A stretch of DNA of 64,000 nt. Origin: a virus. Below the pieces are notes generated by a model, which saw only the letters and a program-made list of their open reading frames with translations, was not told the origin of the DNA and did no database searches. Both the position numbers and the translations under genes were made by a program. Below are positions 17,449 to 24,921 of the stretch, piece by piece (position 1 is the stretch's first letter; each line of letters opens with the position of its first letter). The stretch spans positions 1 to 64,000 of IMG/VR virus record IMGVR_UViG_3300025162_000021; one strand, 5' to 3'.

Positions 17449-17593
17449 GTATTAAAACCTCCACACTCTTTGTAATATCTTCAAACTCTTTTTTGATTTC
17501 GGCTATCATCTCCTTAGAGTAGACCCCGAGAATATTACCTAGCTCTTTATTTAGTGGTTTTAATGTTCCGTCATCGAGTCCAGTCAAGTCCAT
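17360..17593 (-). CDS. Small hypothetical protein overlapping the large virion gene
   Basis: 77 aa; ATG 6 nt after the preceding stop, so it could be read by re-initiation, since no clear ribosome site is present. A helical body (LNKELGNILGVYSKEMIAEI) ends in a basic tail (RHRGPDTERPRRP). It overlaps the next gene by 89 nt in another frame, more than usual here, so it may be shorter in reality or not a gene. Confidence 0.45.
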   Translation of the reverse strand: MDLTGLDDGTLKPLNKELGNILGVYSKEMIAEIKKEFEDITKSVEVLIHVLESSQLANNTQLGSRHRGPDTERPRRP

Positions 17594-17599
17594 AGTTTT

Positions 17600-17980
17600 T
17601 TACTCTGGGTGCTTAATAACTGCAGACAAGCCCAAGGCAACTGTCCCCGTCACTATCGTTTCTATCTTGTCGAAAATACTCTCAGATAGCATGAGGGACT
17701 CAGGGAACTCAATTTCCTGCTTTGCCATCTCCTCAATTTCAGCGTTCACTAAAGTCTGTTGCTCTGGCGTCAAAGTATAAGATTCCTCTTTGCCTTCTTC
17801 CACAGGATTCTTTGTAGAATTCTTCTCTATGAGTTCTTGCCTCTTCTTAAAAAAAGCAGCTACATCTGGCTGCAACTTCTTAATAACCCTTTCTAGCTTA
17901 AAAGAGAAAGAGATAGGAATATCTTTTTCTAAGATCTTATTTGCAGATTCGACGACAACTATAGCCTCATTCAATTTCAT
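17600..17980 (-). CDS. DUF1617-like tail protein, copy 1
   Basis: 126 aa; AAGGGAG 8 nt before ATG. Helical protein with the core ISFSFKLERVIKKLQPDVAA then FFKKRQELIEK, which matches the phage DUF1617 pattern (a small protein found next to tail fibre genes). It is homologous to the gene at 18072 (VGFKLSVFIKKVQPEYEAFT, KKRDELLKE). Possibly a fibre-associated chaperone or adaptor; no function is established. Confidence 0.6.
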   Translation of the reverse strand: MKLNEAIVVVESANKILEKDIPISFSFKLERVIKKLQPDVAAFFKKRQELIEKNSTKNPVEEGKEESYTLTPEQQTLVNAEIEEMAKQEIEFPESLMLSESIFDKIETIVTGTVALGLSAVIKHPE

Positions 17981-18071
17981 TTATTTTCTCCCTTCTTAAT
18001 ATGATAGACTGAATCTCTAATAATTATTGTATTACTGGAGGGATAACCTCTCGCTCATTATTTGATAATGT

Positions 18072-18428
18072 CTAATTCTCTTCTATGCTATCTAAAAGTA
18101 TATAGATATACTTAGCTTCTATGTCAATGTCCTTTATATCCTCAAGCTTTATCTTTGGCACGTCAATATCAACCTCGATATTAAGAAGGTCGTTCATTGT
18201 CTCAGTATACTTATCAATGTTTGCTCTAGGTATCGTGTACTTCTCACCATCCTCTGAGGTTCCTAGCTCCTTTAAAAGCTCATCCCTTTTCTTTGTGAAT
18301 GCCTCATACTCTGGCTGCACCTTCTTGATGAACACAGATAGCTTGAAACCAACCGATGCCTTCATTGGCTTTGTAACCAATACGTTCATCGCCTCCAGTG
18401 CCTCAATAACCTTTCCTAGACTTGTCAT
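18072..18428 (-). CDS. DUF1617-like tail protein, copy 2
   Basis: 118 aa; AAGGAG upstream. Same core as copy 1 at 17600 with about one third of residues alike by eye, so the pair arose by duplication or by acquisition of a second copy. Codon choice differs from copy 1 (Pro CCA, Glu GAG and Lys AAG favoured). In this it resembles the 3' part of the fibre gene just upstream, which suggests that the two arrived together. Confidence 0.6.
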   Translation of the reverse strand: MTSLGKVIEALEAMNVLVTKPMKASVGFKLSVFIKKVQPEYEAFTKKRDELLKELGTSEDGEKYTIPRANIDKYTETMNDLLNIEVDIDVPKIKLEDIKDIDIEAKYIYILLDSIEEN

Positions 18429-18472
18429 TTTATCTCCTTCCTGTATTTAGTTCAAAATGAAAATTTTATAGT

Positions 18473-21400
18473 TTATCCTGCTGTCATTACTGTGATGTAC
18501 ACCGGATACGTTCCACCAGTAGTGAATGACCAGGCAACCCCTGTATTAGCCCTTGTACAGGTTGCTCCTGAACTTGAAAATGTTCCCATTATATTGTTTG
18601 CTACCGTGCCATTAGTATATAATATTATCATTCCACTGCCACCAGACATTTTCCATATCACAACATGTGTTCCCGTTATATTTAAATTTACAGTTGTACT
18701 TATTGGTATATAAGTAGCCCATACCGCTCCATTTGCTGGGTTACTCTGCCCAAAGTTAATACCTCCAATAGAACCTGTATAATAGATATTTGTTCCTGAT
18801 ACCAAAAGAGACACTGTAGAAGGGTTAAAGGTAAACCCTGTGGATGTCTTTAGTGTTCCTGTCGATGCAAGTGTAGTAAACAAAGGATAATAGTTTGCAG
18901 AAGTTGTATGATCCTCTGTTGATGTCAGTGTAGCACTAGCATTTATAAGGGATGCCCAAGTTCCCGTAGCTACTGTTCCTACCGTAGTGAGATTGGAACA
19001 TGTTGTTATGCTTGATTGCGTAGCAGATGACACTGTGCTAGCGCTTGATACTGTAAGGCTACCACCACCAGTGGTAGTTCCACTTATAGTTCCACTTCCA
19101 GTTACATTTGTAGCGTTTGTGGCTGTTCCTGATAGACTACCACTGAAAGTAGTTGCTGTAACCGTTGTTCCTGATATTGTCATCCCTAAAGTCCCACCAG
19201 CACCAGCATGTCCTGAAGTATCAAGAGCAGAGGAAGTCCAAAACTTCAAAGCTCCCATAGTGGTTGCCATAGAAGCCCCTGATTGTGCATTATCCATCCC
19301 TATAGTCAACTGAACTGGGGAACCATTCACTTCTGCTATCCTGATACTTGGGGCATCACTAGCACTGAAAATAGCTACATCATAAGCTACTGCTGCTGGT
19401 AAGTTCGCGTATGCCACACCTTTACTTATATTTAATACAGCCCCTGCTGTTACAGGAGCATTGGTACCATTCATCCAAATATTTCCAACACTATTAACCT
19501 GAAAATATGCATTTGTTCTATTTGGAGAGGCTGGACCAAAATGATATGCTATGGAATCCACTCCCTGATAACCCCCAGTTCCTTGCAGATACCCAATTCC
19601 ATAATAACCCACACCTAAATTTATCATGGGGGCATAGCCACCAGTTACATAGCTAGTAGTAAACCCCTGTGTTACGACGCTACTTGTTGTTCCATACCCT
19701 GTTGAAGCTCGCACTACTCCACTAGCAGCTATATTTCCCCCAGCCATAGTGATGGCATTGTTAGTGATAGTACCAGAATCACTAGCACCACCTGATACAA
19801 TCATATAACCACCAGAACCACCTAGCTGGCTGAGCCTTACCACATACGAGGTATTTACATCATTATAAACAGCAGTTCCATTATGATATACCCTATATTG
19901 TGAGGTTGAATCCTTGTAGGCATCAATGAAGAAGGTATCAGTAGCACCTGTGGTCTGTAGCTTTATTCCTCCTGCACCTAACACATGGAGGATAGTGCTG
20001 GGGGCAGTACCAATACCAACATTTCCTGAGCCATCTATCCTCATTCTTTCTGAACCTGAGGTTCCAAAAATCAATGGTATTGCATTGTTTACCCCAAGGA
20101 CAAAAAAGGTATTAGAGTTAGAATATAACAGTGTCATATTGTTAGTAGACTGTCCAAACAGTGTATTTCCATTTGCAGTGCTATACTGGTATAATTGTCC
20201 AACATAGGTAGAATTTGCCTTGGCTTGTATTACGGCATACCCTGTAGATGAGGATGTTTCCACATTGGATTTCAATGCTGAAGAGCTATATACATCAAGA
20301 ATATTTGTTGGTGCCCTACCTATGCCAATATTTCCACCAACATACAAGTCCTGCGCTATGTACTCACCACCTGATACCAGTAATGCTCCCGTTGATGTAG
20401 ACGTGGTATTAGTGGCATTCGTCAATGTAAACTGGTTTGCGTAGGTTCCAGACAAACCTAGGGGACTCGCAGGAATTCCCAATCCTATTAAAGTATAATC
20501 GGAGTCGACCGACGTCATTCCATTAAAGGACCCGCTTATAGATGCTATCTTCGTAGCATTGATAGCGTCAGTTTCTTGTATGATCCAATTGCCGCCTTGA
20601 TACCTCAGTATAACTCTTTGAATCGGTACCATTTCCGGTATAACTGCGGCTAGTCCACCTAAGTTAAGAGAAGTAAAATTGCTTGCCTGCTCACTCGATA
20701 GAGAACCACTGCTTTGGCCTTGAATCCAGATATATCTATAGCTTTGGGATCCCGCGTCATTCGTAGCAGGCACACTTAAAAGCCACATAGACATATAGGA
20801 ATTATTACCCATCGATGCTTGTTGCCACACAGTTCCTGTCCACTGGTTCCAGTAGGGGGTATTGCCGCTCAAAAGGGCAATGTCAGCTTGGCTAGTTGAC
20901 CAGTTTAAAGCCGCACCAGCTCCAGATAAGTACATTATAGTGTACACACTTGAAGTGTAAGATGGATTTAATAAAGAGGGATTAGCTGTGATAAGGTCTT
21001 CATCTTTAATATTAGATAAGGCTACAACGGGCCGCCGAGCTGTAGCTGTATTAGAGGAGGGAATAGACCCTTGCCATGAGAGTGATCCGCCGCTCATCAG
21101 GTATGTTCCAATTGTTTGATGGAGCTCTTGATGAGTCAGATAATTCATCATACCGTGACACTCTCGCAGAGCAAATCTAAATGTCGCGGAGGTGTCCCAG
21201 TAAACGAAAGCTATTTGTACCTGATCGAATGTCCACGGGGTTGTAGCCCAGACATAATTCAGTCCATCGTAGTACAGATATAAGGGTGTAGTTGGCGCAG
21301 CAGCATGAACAGGAGAAACCCATCCATCAGTTAAACCAGGTACTGGTCTTCCTCTGAAGTATCCTTGGAAATTGGTGCCTGTGAGTGTTATTGTTCTTGA

Positions 21401-22858
21401 GGCTGAACTGTATGTCATAATAACATTCGCGGGGTTATCAAAGCCGCTAGGGTCTTTCTGTAGGCTTCTTACCGCATTAAGATCAGCGCCGCCTACGGTG
21501 ACATTAGATAAATTAGGATTACCCCCGGAGTCTATAAAAAAGGCTTCGTTGCCCAGCGGTATTCTAGGGCTCTCATAAGATATATTTTTTAAGTAGTAAT
21601 CGTTTCTATATGTCTTAAAGGAGGGTCCCGTCCAAGCGAAAGTATCTATGTTAGTAAGATCAATGAGTCTGAAATCAGATAGCTCAGCGTTGGCGTGATA
21701 TAATCCTCCTGCGCTGTATAGGGTACATCCCCCTATTTCTAGGACGGGGTCAAAGGACCATGCGGATGTGCTGACAGTTGTATACGCGTCTGCTAAGACA
21801 GTACTATCTTCTCCTATGATATAAAGATGTTGCTTATTATTAATTCGATCAATGCTTACTCGGAAATATAACCACTGCTGGATTTGAGCATTCGTAGTTA
21901 CTGCGTTTCCAAGAGGTAGTCCACTTCCTCCAGACTGAGAAGAATATATTCTAAATTTATGTACGCTTTGATCATAAACAAGGAAGTCTAACCAATCAGC
22001 AGAGCCTCCTTTTTCAATACCGAGGATATACTGAGAGGTTGCAGTATCATAAGTAAATCTTGGTCGTATCCATCCCTCCCATATAAAGGAAACAGGATGC
22101 GCAAAATTCTGATAAACCAATTGATTTAAAGTCGTGGTGCCTAAATGAAACGGCGTTGCAATACGACCGAGTTCCAACTGTACTTGAGTAGCATAAGTGA
22201 ATTTAGGGCTTGATCCATTATGATCAATTCTTATGAACTGGTTAGCCCCAGTGATGTCTCCTGAAGTAGTGAAAGTAGACTCAATCTTATACCACTGGCC
22301 GACAGGAATAGACGCAGCTAAAATCTGATTCTGAACTAAGGTACCTGTACTAGATAACACATATAAATTAATGAGAGAAGCAGCCTCCTGCATAACCCAA
22401 GCGGACACAGTATATACCGTATTAGGAGATAGGGTTAATCCTAAAAATTCATAGTATTGCTGACCAGCGGATGTTTTAGAAAACTTTCTTACGTTGCCCA
22501 AGTATCCGTATGGAGCTTTTACTACCTCTGTGAAGGTGAGCCCTGTATTCGTCCATCCCGTACCGCTCTCAACAGGATCAAGGATTAAGTTTGACGTGTT
22601 ATCATAGAGAGAAATATTGGGAATTCTATTACCATCAGCCCACTGTTTGCATTTTATATTATCCTGACCCAAAATATAGGGAACATTAGTATTAACAACA
22701 TTGACAGTAGGTACATTACCTTCTGAAGAAACACAACCAGAGTCCCTGAAGTCAAGAAAAACTTCACGAGGATTATTTGGAGTTACAAACGGTACAGGCT
22801 TGGATAAAGCCTGTACCGTTGCTGATGAGATATTAATAATTTCGTTGGCGTTGGCCAT
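18473..22858 (-). CDS. Long tail fibre / receptor-binding protein
   Basis: 1461 aa, the longest gene in the window. Order: N-terminal attachment region; a laminin-G/concanavalin-like domain at about 250-400 (VSFIWEGWIRPRF ... DWLDFLVYDQS ... LEIGGCTLYSAGGLYHANAE); a beta-rich middle; and from about residue 800 low-complexity Gly/Ser/Thr repeats. The repeats include the fibre signature SGNVGIGTAP and a SSATQSSITTCSNLTTVGTV shaft-type repeat. There is no C-terminal S74 chaperone. It likely binds sugars on the host surface. The 3' third (18473 to about 20455) differs in codon choice from the 5' part, pointing to a mosaic. A 14-bp hairpin lies near the 5' end of the gene. Confidence 0.85.
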   Translation of the reverse strand: MANANEIINISSATVQALSKPVPFVTPNNPREVFLDFRDSGCVSSEGNVPTVNVVNTNVPYILGQDNIKCKQWADGNRIPNISLYDNTSNLILDPVESGTGWTNTGLTFTEVVKAPYGYLGNVRKFSKTSAGQQYYEFLGLTLSPNTVYTVSAWVMQEAASLINLYVLSSTGTLVQNQILAASIPVGQWYKIESTFTTSGDITGANQFIRIDHNGSSPKFTYATQVQLELGRIATPFHLGTTTLNQLVYQNFAHPVSFIWEGWIRPRFTYDTATSQYILGIEKGGSADWLDFLVYDQSVHKFRIYSSQSGGSGLPLGNAVTTNAQIQQWLYFRVSIDRINNKQHLYIIGEDSTVLADAYTTVSTSAWSFDPVLEIGGCTLYSAGGLYHANAELSDFRLIDLTNIDTFAWTGPSFKTYRNDYYLKNISYESPRIPLGNEAFFIDSGGNPNLSNVTVGGADLNAVRSLQKDPSGFDNPANVIMTYSSASRTITLTGTNFQGYFRGRPVPGLTDGWVSPVHAAAPTTPLYLYYDGLNYVWATTPWTFDQVQIAFVYWDTSATFRFALRECHGMMNYLTHQELHQTIGTYLMSGGSLSWQGSIPSSNTATARRPVVALSNIKDEDLITANPSLLNPSYTSSVYTIMYLSGAGAALNWSTSQADIALLSGNTPYWNQWTGTVWQQASMGNNSYMSMWLLSVPATNDAGSQSYRYIWIQGQSSGSLSSEQASNFTSLNLGGLAAVIPEMVPIQRVILRYQGGNWIIQETDAINATKIASISGSFNGMTSVDSDYTLIGLGIPASPLGLSGTYANQFTLTNATNTTSTSTGALLVSGGEYIAQDLYVGGNIGIGRAPTNILDVYSSSALKSNVETSSSTGYAVIQAKANSTYVGQLYQYSTANGNTLFGQSTNNMTLLYSNSNTFFVLGVNNAIPLIFGTSGSERMRIDGSGNVGIGTAPSTILHVLGAGGIKLQTTGATDTFFIDAYKDSTSQYRVYHNGTAVYNDVNTSYVVRLSQLGGSGGYMIVSGGASDSGTITNNAITMAGGNIAASGVVRASTGYGTTSSVVTQGFTTSYVTGGYAPMINLGVGYYGIGYLQGTGGYQGVDSIAYHFGPASPNRTNAYFQVNSVGNIWMNGTNAPVTAGAVLNISKGVAYANLPAAVAYDVAIFSASDAPSIRIAEVNGSPVQLTIGMDNAQSGASMATTMGALKFWTSSALDTSGHAGAGGTLGMTISGTTVTATTFSGSLSGTATNATNVTGSGTISGTTTGGGSLTVSSASTVSSATQSSITTCSNLTTVGTVATGTWASLINASATLTSTEDHTTSANYYPLFTTLASTGTLKTSTGFTFNPSTVSLLVSGTNIYYTGSIGGINFGQSNPANGAVWATYIPISTTVNLNITGTHVVIWKMSGGSGMIILYTNGTVANNIMGTFSSSGATCTRANTGVAWSFTTGGTYPVYITVMTAG
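22788..22820 (-). promoter_or_regulatory. Strong hairpin inside the start of the fibre gene
   Basis: AACGGTACAGGCTT (22788-22801) pairs perfectly with AAGCCTGTACCGTT (22807-22820) around a 5-nt loop. This 14-bp stem begins about 38 nt after the start codon. There is no T tract, so it is not a terminator; it might slow ribosomes or protect mRNA. Confidence 0.45.
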
Positions 22859-22892
22859 TCTTTAATCCCTTATTAAAGAATTAGTAAGAATT

Positions 22893-23183
22893 TTACCCGC
22901 CAACACCTTCGCCACCATTGCTACCACCGTGATCTCCTTCTTCGGCTATTACGTCAGGAGGAGTAGGCCAGAAAGCAACTCCCCTTACTGTAAGATTAGT
23001 CTCACCCTGCTCTTGAAACGCGTCACCAGTGACAATCATATTCCCATTGGCAGCAAAATACTGACAAATTGCTTTACCTATCTTTATCCAAGTATCAGTT
23101 AGCGTTTTTCTCATGGAAGCTGGAACACCAGGATCTACAAGAATAGAGGCTATTAGTTTTCCTAGTTCTTCGCCGTCTAGCAT
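22893..23183 (-). CDS. Small virion-region protein
   Basis: 96 aa from ATG 23183 (AAGGAAAA upstream); the frame also extends upstream to 23285 but that would overlap the spike gene. Helical first half (LDGEELGKLIASILVDPGVP), then NGNMIVTGDAFQEQGETNLT, ending in a Gly-rich tail. Lying between spike and fibre genes, it is probably a baseplate or tail accessory protein; no family recognised. Confidence 0.6.
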   Translation of the reverse strand: MLDGEELGKLIASILVDPGVPASMRKTLTDTWIKIGKAICQYFAANGNMIVTGDAFQEQGETNLTVRGVAFWPTPPDVIAEEGDHGGSNGGEGVGG

Positions 23184-23196
23184 GATTTTTCCTTTT

Positions 23197-24267
23197 TTAA
23201 AAGCCGGCGAACACAGCCGCAGTGTGTGGTACGCCTGTGAATAGACAGAAGGGTAACCCGCAGAAGGGGCCGGGGCCTCCAGCATTTGGAGTAGTAGCTC
23301 CGTTAGGGAATTTTAAAAAATTAGAGGTAACGTATAAAGCAGATGTGGACACGGTGATCGCGGGTGCCGTTAATGTAATAGCGCCTCCTGCAGTTATGGT
23401 AACTACTCCAGCTCCAGCTGTTAAAGCCAAAGCCCCGGCCGCTACCGTCAAAGCATATGCTCCTGCTGTCACCGTAGTGGCGGATCCACCCGCCACTATA
23501 GTTTTAACTTCTCCTAATCCAATTACTTCTGTTTTAGTTGTAGTAGTGAAATCATTGCGAGCGGCGAGAGTAGCCATAGACATGTCGCCAGAGGCAGTAA
23601 CCTGATAAGTGCCTCCAGCTCTCACCCCGACAGATCCGTGAGTCTTAGAATCATATGATTCATGTGTTTCTGTATGACTCCCGGAGTTTATAGTCATAGA
23701 ATCAACTTCGAAATCACCCAAAGTACCCGTAACAATCATTTCGCCCTTATTAGTGAAATTGATTTTCATTTTTCTATTCTGTACCACTAGAGTGCCATCA
23801 GAGTCGTGCATCATCACTAGTTTATTGCTGTATACCATTCCGGAGATACCTAAGGCTTTATCCGTGAACTCGATAGCATCATTTGCTTTGACTATAAAGC
23901 TAAGATTATTATATCGGGATAGCTTAAAACCAGCGTTGGTCTCAGCCTCTTGAATAAGACTTATGGCATTTACTACTTCCCTCGAGCCATCCGTTATCTC
24001 TGCTGGGCCTAAAATAAACCCTACTTGGAAGTCTTCCACGGTCAAGACCCATACATAATCGCCTACGTTATAGGCACTCTGAGTATTCTTGAAGAAATTA
24101 GGGAAGCGAGGTAACTGGTCAATTACCGTAAAGTCTTGCATATCAGGTAGAATACGACATGCATAGTTATTATGATCAAAGTTCTCTACAGTATCGTAGT
24201 ATTTTTCATCTTCGATTACGGCCTTACATAATCGATAATCAGTTTTTATCTGAAAGGGCGCGTTCAT
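23197..24267 (-). CDS. Baseplate central spike (gp5/gpV-like)
   Basis: 356 aa. The N-terminal OB-like domain (YNVGDYVWVLTVEDFQVGFI) is followed by a stalk with strict short beta repeats (TIVAGGSATTVTAGAYALTV, AAGALALTAGAGVVTITAGG). That is the triple-stranded beta-helix pattern of membrane-piercing spikes. The C-terminus (FCGLPFCLFTGVPHTAAVF) has a Cys/His arrangement like the metal-binding tips of spike or PAAR-type proteins. It would form the needle at the centre of the baseplate. Confidence 0.75.
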   Translation of the reverse strand: MNAPFQIKTDYRLCKAVIEDEKYYDTVENFDHNNYACRILPDMQDFTVIDQLPRFPNFFKNTQSAYNVGDYVWVLTVEDFQVGFILGPAEITDGSREVVNAISLIQEAETNAGFKLSRYNNLSFIVKANDAIEFTDKALGISGMVYSNKLVMMHDSDGTLVVQNRKMKINFTNKGEMIVTGTLGDFEVDSMTINSGSHTETHESYDSKTHGSVGVRAGGTYQVTASGDMSMATLAARNDFTTTTKTEVIGLGEVKTIVAGGSATTVTAGAYALTVAAGALALTAGAGVVTITAGGAITLTAPAITVSTSALYVTSNFLKFPNGATTPNAGGPGPFCGLPFCLFTGVPHTAAVFAGF

Positions 24268-24376
24268 CTTCGTTTTCCTTTAGCTCAGATTCTTTTTGAA
24301 TTGACTCTTGCGTCTGCTCCAAAGGTTCGTCTCCGAAAAGACGCTTTTCTAAGTAATCTAACTTGACAGAGTCCAT
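24239..24376 (-). CDS. Small acidic protein between spike and UvsY-like genes
   Basis: 45 aa, start ATG 24376 formed by a TAATG overlap with the preceding stop, with GAGGT 6 nt upstream. Reads MDSVKLDYLEKRLFGDEPLE followed by a Gln/Glu/Lys-rich tail. It overlaps the spike gene by 29 nt. The coupling and ribosome site support translation; the function is unknown. Confidence 0.55.
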   Translation of the reverse strand: MDSVKLDYLEKRLFGDEPLEQTQESIQKESELKENEDERALSDKN

Positions 24377-24921
24377 TATGTACCTCTATTATTTAGTGAG
24401 TTTTCGGTATTAGTCGAACCCACTTCAGCTATGATATTTTTCGATAACTGAGAAAGTACATATTGCTGTGTTTGCCACGACTCCAATAGTCGGCGTAGAA
24501 AAGACACCTTATGATCTGCTACTAGGACTTCATCATTTAAAGCTCTATACTCCTCTTTGAATTCCTTGCGCACCAACATCTCTAGTTCTTTAGCTGCTAC
24601 CCACTTCTGAGCTGACATATCAGATCGATTTTCTCTATGCCGTATGTCAATATACTTATCCGCATACCAGTCGTCGAATTCTTCCTTCTTCTTAGTATGG
24701 TCAATCTTGGCTACATTGTAAAGACTAAGAAGAGTTAAATATATTAGCTGATAATTGCATAATGCTGAATTGAGTTCGTGAAAAGAGATTTCTTTGTCGG
24801 ATCCGATGTGAGAATACTCTTTCATCTTTTCGATTTGAGCATTGACAAAAATTATAAAAAGCTCCTCCGGAGGAGCTTTTTGATCAAGAATACTGGGCTG
24901 CTTCACTGGTCGCTGTTCCAT
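24376..24921 (-). CDS. UvsY-like recombination mediator candidate
   Basis: 181 aa, 1-nt overlap with the UvsX gene. All-helical, with YIDIRHRENRSDMSAQKWVA, then KELEMLVRKEFKEEYRALND and a final LLESWQTQQYVLSQLSKNI. This is the layout of small phage proteins that load the UvsX/RecA recombinase onto single-stranded DNA. Position right after uvsX supports this. Sequence likeness to T4 UvsY is weak by eye. A strong terminator-like palindrome lies about 40 nt inside the gene. Confidence 0.5.
   Translation of the reverse strand: MEQRPVKQPSILDQKAPPEELFIIFVNAQIEKMKEYSHIGSDKEISFHELNSALCNYQLIYLTLLSLYNVAKIDHTKKKEEFDDWYADKYIDIRHRENRSDMSAQKWVAAKELEMLVRKEFKEEYRALNDEVLVADHKVSFLRRLLESWQTQQYVLSQLSKNIIAEVGSTNTENSLNNRGT
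24856..24881 (-). terminator. Intragenic terminator-like palindrome in the UvsY-like gene
   Basis: AAAAAGCTCCT (24856-24866), CCGG, AGGAGCTTTTT (24871-24881) is a perfect 26-nt palindrome that is GC-rich inside and flanked by A and T runs. It could terminate on either strand. It begins about 40 nt into the gene, much like the hairpin at 5350 in the helicase loader. Confidence 0.6.

Noticed and set aside
18492-20444. Several plus-strand open frames opposite the fibre gene
   Set aside because: They are antisense reflections of Gly/Thr/Ser-rich repeats, with no start context or motifs.
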